This document shows positions 6,821 through 12,228 of a stretch of 12,228 nucleotides of DNA, piece after piece. The stretch's first letter is position 1. Each line of letters opens with the position of its first letter. Source of the DNA: Paracoccaceae bacterium (lineage in GTDB: Bacteria; Pseudomonadota; Alphaproteobacteria; Rhodobacterales; Rhodobacteraceae); contig SLKW01000463.1 of assembly GCA_007134405.1 (NCBI GenBank), positions 1 to 12,228 of the forward strand. The letters run 5' to 3'. The position numbers were made by a program, and so were the translations under genes. The notes under the pieces are model-generated. The model had not been told where the DNA came from, searched no databases, and saw nothing but the letters and a program-made list of their open reading frames with translations.

Positions 6821-7819
6821 ATGTCGAAAACCGCAAGCATCTTCGCGCCATCGGTCGAACGGCTCGATATCGCGCTGCTTGTTCTGCCGGGCGCCTCGAT
6901 CCTTGAGGTGGCGTCCGTCCTTGATCCCATGCGCAATGCCAATCGGCACCTGGGGCGGGAAGGGTTTCGGTGGCGCGTGGTCTCTCCGAGCGGTGCGCCG
7001 GTGCCGTTGACCTGCGGTCTGGAACTGCCGAGTTCGGGGCGGCTCAACTCCGCCCGCGATTCGGAGGCCCTGATCGTCATCGCCGGCTACCGGCACGCCG
7101 ATGCGACCACGCCTTCACTTCTGGCCGATCTGGCACGGATTGCCGGGCGCTTTCGCGCAATAGGCGGGGTCGATACCGGCGCGTGGGTGCTGGCACGGGC
7201 CGGGCTGCTCGACGGGCACCGCGCGACGGTTCACTGGGAGGATCTGGAGGATTTCGCCTTGGCCCATCCGGGCGTGGATGTGGTGCCCGACCGCTTCGTC
7301 ATCTCGCGCCACCGGTTCACCGCCGCCGGCGCCGCACCCGCCGCGGACCTGATGCTGCATCTGATCGGCCTGCGCTGCGGACCCGCCATCGCGGCGCAGG
7401 TGGCCGGGTCGTTTCTTTACGAGGCTGCGGTCGATGGGGCGCGCCCGCAAAGGCCGGGCATGCTTCCCGCGGCGCGGGATGCACGGCTCTCGAACGCCCT
7501 GCGCATGATGAGCGCGCATCTCGAAGCCCCCCTGCCACTTGCGACGATCTCCCGCGCCCAGGGTCTCAGCTTGCGCCGGATGGAACAGCTGTTCCGCGCC
7601 GGTCTGGGGCAGGGGCCTGGCGCCGCCTATCTGGACCTGCGTCTTCAGGCCGCGCGCCGGTTGGTGCTGGACACGTCACACGCCCTGCAGGAAATCGCCC
7701 TGCGCTGCGGTTTCAGCGATCAGTCAAGTTTCTCGCGTGCGTTCCGCCGGCGCTTCGGACAACCGCCTGTCGCGCTGCGCAGGGGCATGGCGATTCGGGC
7801 TCGGGTCCAGTCCGGGTAG
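6821..7819 (+). CDS. cdhR: GlxA/CdhR-type AraC-family transcriptional regulator with DJ-1/PfpI-like N-domain
   Basis: 332-aa regulator. Residues about 14-180 form a class I glutamine-amidotransferase/DJ-1-like domain (LVLPGASILEVASVLDPM at 20-37, then GLLDGHRATVHWEDL at 128-142). The nucleophile-elbow cysteine expected near 118 is aspartate (VDTGA, 117-121), so it should be a ligand sensor and not an enzyme. Residues about 225-325 are the double helix-turn-helix AraC domain (first helix pair about 238-262; second with EIALRCGFSDQSSFSRAFRR at 291-310). P. aeruginosa CdhR, which activates carnitine catabolism, belongs to this subclass, and the divergent position makes it the probable carnitine-responsive regulator. 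The start is uncertain: the ATG at 6821 lacks a Shine-Dalgarno, and an in-frame TTG at 6800 would add seven residues. The domain begins soon after the ATG, so the ATG is preferred. Naming it CdhR rests on architecture and position. Confidence 0.88.
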   Translation: MSKTASIFAPSVERLDIALLVLPGASILEVASVLDPMRNANRHLGREGFRWRVVSPSGAPVPLTCGLELPSSGRLNSARDSEALIVIAGYRHADATTPSLLADLARIAGRFRAIGGVDTGAWVLARAGLLDGHRATVHWEDLEDFALAHPGVDVVPDRFVISRHRFTAAGAAPAADLMLHLIGLRCGPAIAAQVAGSFLYEAAVDGARPQRPGMLPAARDARLSNALRMMSAHLEAPLPLATISRAQGLSLRRMEQLFRAGLGQGPGAAYLDLRLQAARRLVLDTSHALQEIALRCGFSDQSSFSRAFRRRFGQPPVALRRGMAIRARVQSG

Positions 7820-7840
7820 AGCCGTGCGCTGGCGCCGCGC

Positions 7841-8032
7841 TCAGTCGTCGCCGTCGACGCGCTCGGGCAGGTCGTCGTGCGAGGTGCTGGCAAAATCCTC
7901 GAGCTCTGGCTCGGACATCGTTTCGTACATGTCCTTCGACGCTCCCTGCAGTTCCGAGACCTTTGTCTCGCCGCGCTTGGCAGACAGTGCAGCACCGGCG
8001 GCCTTCTGCTGGGCTTTCGATTTCGCGGGCAT
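7841..8032 (-). CDS. DUF3008 family small protein
   Basis: 63-aa basic-to-acidic protein beginning MPAKSKAQQKAAGAAL and continuing with SELQGASKDMYETM and ELEDFAST, a pattern I recognise as DUF3008, a short family common in proteobacteria. No biochemical function is established to my knowledge; the Lys/Ala-rich start and absence of a hydrophobic segment suggest a soluble cytoplasmic protein. The ATG at 8032 is supported by AGAGGA about 6 nt upstream; the frame stays open further upstream but those residues do not match the family start. It converges on the regulator gene with 21 bp between the stops and no clear terminator there. Upstream, GGCGGGGTACCGCC forms a 5-bp hairpin in its presumed leader (8064-8077), of unknown meaning. 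Confidence 0.82.
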   Translation of the reverse strand: MPAKSKAQQKAAGAALSAKRGETKVSELQGASKDMYETMSEPELEDFASTSHDDLPERVDGDD

Positions 8033-8135
8033 AGCGGTTCCTCTGCGATAGGCTTGTTTTCGCGGCGGTACCCCGCCACCCGAATACCATGCCATCAGAG
8101 GGCCATTCAGCGCCAGCGTCTCGCGCGGTGGCGTT

Positions 8136-8522
8136 CTAGGCGGCTTCGAGCAGGCGGAACGCCAGATCGGGATAGAGGCCCGAAAGTTCGCCCAGTATCA
8201 ACTCGCCGCGCGGCAGTGGCCGCGTCAGCGCGTGGATCGTGCCGCGATAGCCAAAACCCCTCAACGCGTCGCTGAGCTCGACCAGATCCCATCGCGGGGC
8301 GATCAGCGGGGCGACAATGACATCGGGGCGCACGATGGCAAGCATGTTTGCCGACAGCAGCCGCCGGTGCGTGATCACCACGGTCTGCACCCCGGGGCGG
8401 GGGTTGAGCAGCGAACGTGCCTCGGACGCCTCGATCAGCAGAACCGAACGGGCATTCGCCAGCTCTTCCCGGCTGTCGGGCCACCGCGGCTCAGAAGCGG
8501 CAAGACGGTTCGAATGCGGCAT
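8136..8522 (-). CDS. Conserved-looking hypothetical protein, degenerate receiver-like domain
   Basis: 128-aa protein that I do not recognise at family level. Alternating strands and helices (SVLLIEA at about 26-32, QTVVITH at about 46-52, RPDVIVAPLIAP at about 65-76, GYRGTIHALTRPL at about 91-103) resemble the alpha/beta layout of a response-regulator receiver domain. The residue expected to be the phosphorylated aspartate, after PDVIV, is alanine/proline, so it could not be phosphorylated in the usual way. There is no signal peptide, membrane segment or output domain. The ATG at 8522 has GGAG about 8 nt upstream. A CtrA-type box and a -10-like hexamer lie just upstream, so cell-cycle-linked expression is plausible. 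Codon use matches the neighbours and the ORF spans a normal intergenic layout, so it is probably real; the receiver interpretation is tentative. Confidence 0.68.
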   Translation of the reverse strand: MPHSNRLAASEPRWPDSREELANARSVLLIEASEARSLLNPRPGVQTVVITHRRLLSANMLAIVRPDVIVAPLIAPRWDLVELSDALRGFGYRGTIHALTRPLPRGELILGELSGLYPDLAFRLLEAA

Positions 8523-8566
8523 TAGGTTGCTCCACCCCGGATGCAGCCCGGTTATCCGTGAGGAGT

Positions 8567-8582
8567 GTTAACACGGGATTAA
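8567..8582 (-). promoter_or_regulatory. CtrA-type binding box, exact TTAA-N7-TTAAC
   Basis: Read on the minus strand, TTAATCCCGTGTTAAC matches the Caulobacter CtrA consensus TTAA-N7-TTAAC at every fixed position and in the orientation of the downstream 128-aa gene. It lies 44 nt upstream of that ATG. A GATAAC hexamer (8556-8551) would be the -10 with the box covering the -35, the usual layout of CtrA-activated promoters. The site also contains the perfect 10-bp palindrome GTGTTAACAC (8565-8574). CtrA binding is inferred. Confidence 0.6.
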
Positions 8583-8598
8583 TGTTTTAAGATACAAC

Positions 8599-8614
8599 GA
8601 ATTCCACGGATTAA
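8599..8614 (-). promoter_or_regulatory. Degenerate second CtrA-like half box
   Basis: On the minus strand TTAATCCGTGGAATTC repeats the start of the exact box 17 bp away but has lost the second TTAAC. The shared core on the plus strand, CACGG(G)ATTAA, occurs at 8572-8582 and 8605-8614, and an inverted relative (TTATCCGTG) at 8552-8560. It could be a weaker second site for the same protein, or another operator. Confidence 0.35.
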
Positions 8615-8705
8615 GGCGCCAAGCGCGCCGTGCGCATGATCGTGCCGAAAGTCGTGATCGCGGCGCTGGTGTCGGCCTCGGGCCCGGGCGATTCGGCGCG
8701 TCGCT

Positions 8706-9311
8706 TCAGCGGCGCCGGTCGCGGCGGGCCTGCATCGGCTGGAAGGCGACGCTGACATGGGCCTCGCAATAGGGTTTGCCGGCCACGACCGGCAGGCCGC
8801 AGAACCAGAACTCGCTCGTGGCCGGGTCGCCGATCGGCCACTTGCAGGTCCGTTCGGTCAGCTCCATCAGCTTGAGCTTGCGCGCGGTCTTCTCGACCTC
8901 GCGTACATTGGCCAGCGCTTCCGGGCTGATCTCGTTTGCCGAAGGTTGCGGTGGCAGCGGTTGCCCGGCCGGCACGATGGGCCGGCGCCCCGGCATCTGC
9001 ACCACGTTCTCGGCGGGTGCTGCGGCGGGGGCCTCTGTCTCCTCCAGTACGGGCTCGGTGGCCGGCGCCTCCTCTACCTCGGGGGCGGGCGCCGTGGCGG
9101 TGTCCGGCTCGGCGGCGGGCAGATCGGCGGGCGGGGTGCTCTCGGTCGCCGGCGCCTCGCCGCTGTTGCGGCTCGACAGGCCCAGACGGTGCACCTTGCC
9201 AATGACCGCGTTGCGCGTCACCGAGCCCAACTCCTTGGCGATCTGCGAGGCCGACTTGCCCTCGACCCACATTTTCTTCAGCAACTCGACGCGTTCGTCG
9301 GTCCAGGACAT
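8706..9311 (-). CDS. gcrA: GcrA cell cycle regulator
   Basis: 201-aa GcrA. The N-terminal DNA-binding domain is diagnostic: MSWTDERVELLKKMW (1-15), ASQIAKELG (21-29), then VTRNAVIGKVHRLGL (31-45). A Pro/Ala/Glu-rich acidic linker runs about 50-105, followed by a C-terminal domain (about 145-195) with C156, C171, C182 and H185 in TCKWPIGDP, FCGLP and YCEAH, the part that binds RNA polymerase sigma-70. In Caulobacter, GcrA acts with sigma-70 at promoters often carrying CcrM-methylated GANTC sites and drives many cell-cycle genes, including ctrA. This copy is longer than the Caulobacter protein (about 173 aa), mainly in the linker. The ATG at 9311 has GGAG about 8 nt upstream and gives the canonical MSWTDE start. 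It is divergent from the ABC permease. A GANTC site (8690-8694) lies just past its stop. Confidence 0.95.
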   Translation of the reverse strand: MSWTDERVELLKKMWVEGKSASQIAKELGSVTRNAVIGKVHRLGLSSRNSGEAPATESTPPADLPAAEPDTATAPAPEVEEAPATEPVLEETEAPAAAPAENVVQMPGRRPIVPAGQPLPPQPSANEISPEALANVREVEKTARKLKLMELTERTCKWPIGDPATSEFWFCGLPVVAGKPYCEAHVSVAFQPMQARRDRRR

Positions 9312-9373
9312 GCTCTTGGCTCCGAAAGTGGGTGGTTTCTGGCGATCTGCCACCGCGGTCTTGACTTTCGCCC

Positions 9374-9401
9374 ATTCTATCGGCGACGGGCTGAGATACA
9401 A
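9374..9401 (-). promoter_or_regulatory. gcrA: Candidate sigma-70 promoter for gcrA
   Basis: On the minus strand TTGTAT (9401-9396) and TAGAAT (9379-9374, five of six matches to TATAAT) are separated by 16 bp. Transcription would begin near 9367, giving a leader of about 56 nt before the gcrA ATG. No GANTC or TTAA-N7-TTAA was found between 9312 and 9448. Confidence 0.35.
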
Positions 9402-9448
9402 GGAGCGCACCGAAGGCGCAACCCGTCGGCGCAGCAGAGGAGTTCGCA

Positions 9449-10285
9449 ATGTCATCAGGGGCGAAAACACGCGCATCCTGGGCGCCAAGCCCGCGCCAGA
9501 TGGGCGAGCGCCGCTTCGGCCGCGTGAACTGGCTGGGTCTTCGGACGCTGGCCTTGCGCGAAACGCTGCGCTTCCTGTCGGTCTGGACGCAGACCCTGGC
9601 CGCGCCTCTGGTCACGGCCGGACTGTTCCTGGCGATCTTCACCCTGGCGATCGGGCCCGCGCGCGGGCCCGTGATGGGGGTCGAGTTCACGGTCTTCCTG
9701 GCGCCGGGCATCCTGATGATGACGGTGATCCAGAACGCCTTTGCCAACACCTCGTCCTCGATCGTGATCTCCAAGGTGCAGGGCAACATCGTCGATACGT
9801 TGATGCCGCCCCTGTCGGCGGGCGAACTGGTGGCGGGTTTCCTGGCCGGGGCGGCGGCGCGCGGACTGATCGTCGCGGTGATCATCGCGCTGGCGCTCTG
9901 GCCCGCTCTGGGGATGGTGCCGGCCAATCCGCTCTGGCTTCTGCTGATCACGCTGATCGGCGCCTGCATGCTGGGCGCGCTTGGGATCGTTGCAGGGATC
10001 CTGTCGAACAAGTTCGATCAGATCGCCGCCATCACCAACTTCATCGTCACGCCCTTGGCTTTCCTGTCGGGCACGTTCTACACGCTCGACGCCTTGCCCG
10101 GCTGGATGCGGACCTTCAGCCATGCCAACCCGGTCTTCTACCTGATCGACGGGGCGCGCTACGGGTTTCTGGGCAGATCCGATAGCGACCCGGTCCTGGG
10201 TCTTGCCGTCGTGGGCCTGACCACCGCCGCGCTCTGCGCGCTGGCCTGGTGGTGGTTCCGCATCGGCTACCGTCTCAAGCCGTAG
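9449..10285 (+). CDS. ABC-2 type transporter permease
   Basis: 278-aa inner-membrane permease of the ABC-2 family (YadH-like). A cytoplasmic amphipathic start of about 45 residues is followed by six hydrophobic segments at about 48-68, 80-98, 127-150, 162-184, 193-213 and 248-270. The motif TPLAFLSGTFYTL (201-213) and, after it, NPVFYLIDGARYGFLG (227-242) are typical of this family. Such permeases pair with an ATPase to export drugs, lipids or polysaccharide; the substrate cannot be read from the sequence. No ATP-binding subunit lies within the window, and the next gene encodes an unrelated cytochrome. The ATG at 9449 has AGAGGAG about 7 nt upstream. Its frame is clean and the gene is divergent from gcrA. 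Confidence 0.9.
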   Translation: MSSGAKTRASWAPSPRQMGERRFGRVNWLGLRTLALRETLRFLSVWTQTLAAPLVTAGLFLAIFTLAIGPARGPVMGVEFTVFLAPGILMMTVIQNAFANTSSSIVISKVQGNIVDTLMPPLSAGELVAGFLAGAAARGLIVAVIIALALWPALGMVPANPLWLLLITLIGACMLGALGIVAGILSNKFDQIAAITNFIVTPLAFLSGTFYTLDALPGWMRTFSHANPVFYLIDGARYGFLGRSDSDPVLGLAVVGLTTAALCALAWWWFRIGYRLKP

Positions 10286-10304
10286 CTGCGGCAGGATGCC
10301 GCAG
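10286..10304 (+). terminator. Stem-loop immediately after the ABC permease stop
   Basis: CTGCGGCA (10286-10293) and TGCCGCAG (10297-10304) form a perfect 8-bp stem with a 3-nt loop, beginning directly after the TAG stop. There is no T-run, so it may be a weak terminator, an mRNA 3' stabiliser, or structure affecting the strong Shine-Dalgarno that overlaps its right arm. Confidence 0.4.
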
Positions 10305-10365
10305 GAGGTGACCCCGTGGCAGACCTCGGGCGGAACCTTGTCTATTGCCGGCGGTTGTGTCACCT
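10303..10365 (+). promoter_or_regulatory. Perfect anti-SD complement with possible sequestering partner upstream of the cytochrome gene
   Basis: AGGAGGTGA (10303-10311) is fully complementary to the 16S rRNA 3' end and lies 7 nt before an in-frame GTG at 10316. The segment AGGTGAC (10306-10312) can pair with GTCACCT (10359-10365). An RNA switch masking the ribosome site is possible but the pairing is only 7 bp; chance is a real alternative. Confidence 0.3.
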
Positions 10366-10408
10366 AATCCGTAGGGGAATTCTGGTCCCGACAATGATGA
10401 GGAACGTC

Positions 10409-10831
10409 ATGTTCAAGAAATCCGCGCTCATGGCCGTTTCGGCCGCATCGATGACCCTCGCCGGGTGGGCTGCGTATGCCGGTGACCCCGAAGCCGGCGA
10501 AGCCCAGTGGCGTCAGTGCCGGTCTTGCCACATGATCACCGCGCCGGATGGCGATGTCATCCAGCGTGGCGGACGCGTCGGCCCCAATCTTTACGGCATC
10601 ATCGGCCAGCAGGCCGGTGCGGTCGACGGGTTCCGTTACAGCGCCGAGCTGGTTCAGGCCGGAAACGACGGGCTTGTCTGGGATGAGGAAAACTTCGTGG
10701 CCTATGTCGAAGACCCGACCGGCTTCATCCGCGAATTCACCGGCGACTCCAGCGCCCGGTCGCCGATGAACTTCCAGATGCGCTCGGGCGCCGAGGATAT
10801 GTACGCCTATCTGGCGACCTTCTCGGACTGA
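10409..10831 (+). CDS. Exported class I c-type cytochrome
   Basis: 140-aa preprotein. Residues 1-24 are a Sec signal peptide (MFKKSALMAV start, hydrophobic core, cleavage expected after AYA before GDPEAG). The mature protein carries one heme site, CRSCH at 37-41, with C37 and C40 for heme attachment and H41 as axial ligand, and a likely sixth ligand M120 or M124 near SPMNFQM. GGRVGPNLYGIIG (54-66) is typical of small cytochromes c of the c2/c551-like group in Rhodobacterales, soluble periplasmic electron carriers. The redox partner is unknown. The ATG at 10409 is chosen because the signal peptide begins there and GAGGA sits about 6 nt upstream. Earlier in-frame starts exist at 10394 and 10397, and a GTG at 10316 with a perfect Shine-Dalgarno would add 31 residues before the signal peptide. 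A strong terminator follows. Confidence 0.88.
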   Translation: MFKKSALMAVSAASMTLAGWAAYAGDPEAGEAQWRQCRSCHMITAPDGDVIQRGGRVGPNLYGIIGQQAGAVDGFRYSAELVQAGNDGLVWDEENFVAYVEDPTGFIREFTGDSSARSPMNFQMRSGAEDMYAYLATFSD

Positions 10832-10849
10832 TCGCGTCAGCGCCGACTG

Positions 10850-10879
10850 AAGCCCGGGCGCCGGCGAGCGTCCGGGCTT
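10850..10879 (+). terminator. Rho-independent-like terminator between cytochrome and mmcB
   Basis: AAGCCCGGGCGC (10850-10861) pairs with GCGTCCGGGCTT (10868-10879) as a 12-bp stem with one G-T pair and a 6-nt loop, followed by TTAATTCT. It ends the cytochrome transcript and, because its right arm overlaps the mmcB stop codon (10878-10880), may work on both strands for this convergent pair. Confidence 0.7.
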
Positions 10880-11351
10880 AATTCTGCGGGTCGCGCAGGT
10901 GCTGGTGCCGATAGGCCGCGGCGCGCGCAAAGCGCAACGTCAGTGCGCGGCGCCGCGCCGCGGCCAGGCGGCAAGGCGGCGCACTGCGCACGATTTCCGC
11001 ATCGAAATCGTCGGCCAGGATCAGACCGGTATCCTGCGGCAGGCACTCCACCGGAAAATCGCCGGGTACGGCCCAAAAGAACCGGTCGCACCAGGGAAGG
11101 TAGGTCTGCCACTTCCGGTCGGCGCGGAAGTCGGCCAGGCTCGACTTGCACTCGACCACCCAGATCTCGCCCGATGCGCCAAGGGCCATTACGTCGACGC
11201 GCAACCCCGGCTCCGGCGTGACCTCTTCCAGCGTGGCGAAGTCAAGCGTCGCCAGCGCCCGGCAGACGCCGCGCGCCAGCCGTTGACCCGGCGCCAGGCT
11301 GACGGGTTCCGGCGCAATCAGCACGCGTGTGTCTTTCGGCGGGTTTCGCAT
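10878..11351 (-). CDS. mmcB: MmcB family DNA repair protein (putative PD-(D/E)XK endonuclease)
   Basis: 157-aa protein of the MmcB family, named in Caulobacter for a mitomycin C-linked DNA damage role. The middle of the protein carries a PD-(D/E)XK-nuclease-like pattern: D53 in RVDVMAL, then E67 and K69 in WVVECKSSL, followed by DFRADRKWQTYLPWCDRFFW (73-92), the family's most conserved stretch. It is expected to be a cytoplasmic DNA repair nuclease; catalytic activity is inferred from these residues. The ATG at 11351 is the only methionine near the family start; there is no Shine-Dalgarno, but a -10-like TAGAAT ends 7 nt upstream, compatible with a leaderless message. No alphaproteobacterial LexA box (GTTC-N7-GTTC) was seen in the 88 bp upstream. 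Its stop overlaps the terminator shared with the cytochrome gene. Confidence 0.88.
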   Translation of the reverse strand: MRNPPKDTRVLIAPEPVSLAPGQRLARGVCRALATLDFATLEEVTPEPGLRVDVMALGASGEIWVVECKSSLADFRADRKWQTYLPWCDRFFWAVPGDFPVECLPQDTGLILADDFDAEIVRSAPPCRLAAARRRALTLRFARAAAYRHQHLRDPQN

Positions 11352-11358
11352 ACCCGGA

Positions 11359-11364
11359 ATTCTA
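11359..11364 (-). promoter_or_regulatory. mmcB: Candidate -10 element for mmcB, placed for a leaderless start
   Basis: TAGAAT on the minus strand matches TATAAT at five of six bases and ends 7 nt before the mmcB ATG. The hexamer 17 bp upstream, TTTCCC, is a poor -35. If used, transcription would begin at or next to the start codon. Confidence 0.3.
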
Positions 11365-11439
11365 TCAGTCGGGCGCGGCAAGGGAAATGGGCGCAAGCCG
11401 CGATCCATGGGACCGCCGCTCGCTTCAAGCACAGGGGTT

Positions 11440-12228
11440 TCAGCGACTCTTGGCCATGTCCCAGGCGATCTCGGCAAGCGGCCCGGCCGTGCGGCCCATC
11501 TCGGCGGCCTTCGGGTCGGCCGCCGTTCCGTCTTCGGCGCGCTTGGCGACCCCTTGCAGGATGGCCGCGATCCGGAACAGCGCCAGGATGACGTAGAAGT
11601 CGAAATTCTCCGGCCGCTCGCGCCCCGTCCGGCGGCACCAGAGGTCGACATATTCATCCTCGCCCGGGATGCCGGTCCCGGTCAGATCGGCGCCGCCGAG
11701 CCCACGAAAGAGCCCCGGCGCGATCCGCCAGGCCATGACGTTGTAGGCGAAATCGGCATAGGGGCAGCCAAGGGTGGACAATTCCCAGTCGACCACGGCC
11801 AGCACCCGCGGCTCGGTCGGATGGAATATCAGGTTGTCCAGCCGGAAATCGCCATGCGCCAGCCGGACCTCCTCGTCCCCCGCGGGCATGTTCGCCGGCA
11901 GCCAGTCGATCAGATGGTCCATCGCCGCGATCGGGCGCGTCTCGCTGGCGCGGTACTGCTTGGTCCAGCGGCTGACCTGGCGGGCCACGTAGCCGCCGTG
12001 GCGCCCGAAGTCGCCCAGCCCCACGGCCACCGGGTCGACACGGCTGATCGCCGCGATCGCGCCGTTCATCGCATCGAAGATCGCCGCGCGTTCCGGCGGC
12101 TCATGGCCGGGCAGCCGCGGGTCGAAGAAGGTCCGCCCCGGCAGGAAGTCCATGACGAAGAACATCGATCCCATGACCGACGGATCCTCGCACAGCGCGT
12201 GCACCCTTGGGACCGGCACCTCGCTGCC
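11440..12228 (-). CDS. Phosphotransferase family protein (APH/ACAD10-11 kinase-like), 5' end outside window
   Basis: 262 codons of an aminoglycoside-phosphotransferase-fold protein; the frame is open to the right edge, so the start lies beyond it. The GTG at 12219 is internal because GSEV before it continues the family pattern and aligns with the usual (V)PVPRV segment. In the visible part, HGDFRLDN at 125-132 is the Brenner catalytic motif (D127 base, N132 metal) and VVDWE at 145-149 supplies the second metal-binding aspartate D147. MDFLPG near 26-31 belongs to the interlobe region. The family includes the kinase-like domain of ACAD10/11, and bacterial relatives are often linked to acyl-CoA dehydrogenases that degrade hydroxy acids; antibiotic resistance is unlikely. 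No acyl-CoA dehydrogenase adjoins it on the visible side. There is no obvious terminator in the 88 bp between it and mmcB. Confidence 0.88.
   Translation of the reverse strand, partial: GSEVPVPRVHALCEDPSVMGSMFFVMDFLPGRTFFDPRLPGHEPPERAAIFDAMNGAIAAISRVDPVAVGLGDFGRHGGYVARQVSRWTKQYRASETRPIAAMDHLIDWLPANMPAGDEEVRLAHGDFRLDNLIFHPTEPRVLAVVDWELSTLGCPYADFAYNVMAWRIAPGLFRGLGGADLTGTGIPGEDEYVDLWCRRTGRERPENFDFYVILALFRIAAILQGVAKRAEDGTAADPKAAEMGRTAGPLAEIAWDMAKSR

Noticed and set aside
7820..7840. Inverted repeat GCGC-GCGC between the convergent stops as a terminator
   Set aside because: Only a 4-bp stem without a T-run; too weak in this GC-rich background.
8033..8135. Hairpins between the 128-aa gene and the DUF3008 gene as terminators
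   Set aside because: The best stems are only 5 bp (for example 8064-8077) and have no T-run, so a terminator call is not supported.
8690..8694. GANTC methylation site near gcrA as a GcrA/CcrM promoter element
   Set aside because: It is a single site just past the gcrA stop and about 170 bp from the next start; one such site is expected by chance and it is not placed over a promoter.
8776..10185. Plus-strand open frame of 469 codons and minus-strand frame 8611-10011
   Set aside because: Both overlap the well-supported gcrA and ABC permease genes in other frames and have low-complexity content.
11352..11439. LexA/SOS box upstream of mmcB
   Set aside because: No GTTC-N7-GTTC or its complement was found in the gap, so damage induction cannot be claimed from sequence.

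Overview
The window is GC-rich chromosomal DNA of an alphaproteobacterium, most likely the Rhodobacteraceae/Roseobacter group. The markers are a GcrA cell-cycle regulator, an MmcB-type repair nuclease, a DUF3008 protein, a consensus CtrA-type box, and a carnitine-catabolism operon with the carnitine dehydrogenase-thioesterase fusion known from Rhizobiales/Rhodobacterales. No rRNA, tRNA, CRISPR array, insertion sequence or phage gene was recognised. No gap between genes exceeds 300 bases.

Left part (1-7819): a carnitine/betaine catabolic locus. Six genes on the minus strand are packed with 1-4 base overlaps or a 3-base gap. In transcription order they are: a beta-keto acid cleavage enzyme (BKACE, CdhC-like); a small lipocalin lipoprotein; L-carnitine dehydrogenase fused to a hotdog thioesterase; an acyl-CoA dehydrogenase; an ADP-forming-type acyl-CoA synthetase; and a crotonobetainyl-CoA hydratase (CaiD-like) cut by the left window edge. 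A divergent GlxA/CdhR-type AraC-family regulator faces them across 69 bp. Proposed flow (inferred): gamma-butyrobetaine or crotonobetaine is activated to its CoA ester, oxidised and hydrated to carnitinyl-CoA, and freed as L-carnitine. Carnitine is oxidised to 3-dehydrocarnitine and cleaved with acetyl-CoA to acetoacetate and betainyl-CoA, which is hydrolysed to glycine betaine.

Middle part (7820-9311): three minus-strand genes. They are a 63-aa DUF3008 protein, a 128-aa unrecognised protein that looks like a degenerate response-regulator receiver domain, and gcrA. An AT-rich island between gcrA and the 128-aa gene carries an exact TTAA-N7-TTAAC box overlapping the -35 position of a plausible promoter. 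This links the gene to the CtrA/GcrA cell-cycle network.

Right part (9449-12228): on the plus strand, an ABC-2 type permease without its ATPase in the window, then a small exported class I c-type cytochrome with an ambiguous start. A strong stem-loop terminator separates it from the convergent mmcB. The last gene is an APH/ACAD10-like phosphotransferase whose start lies beyond the right edge.
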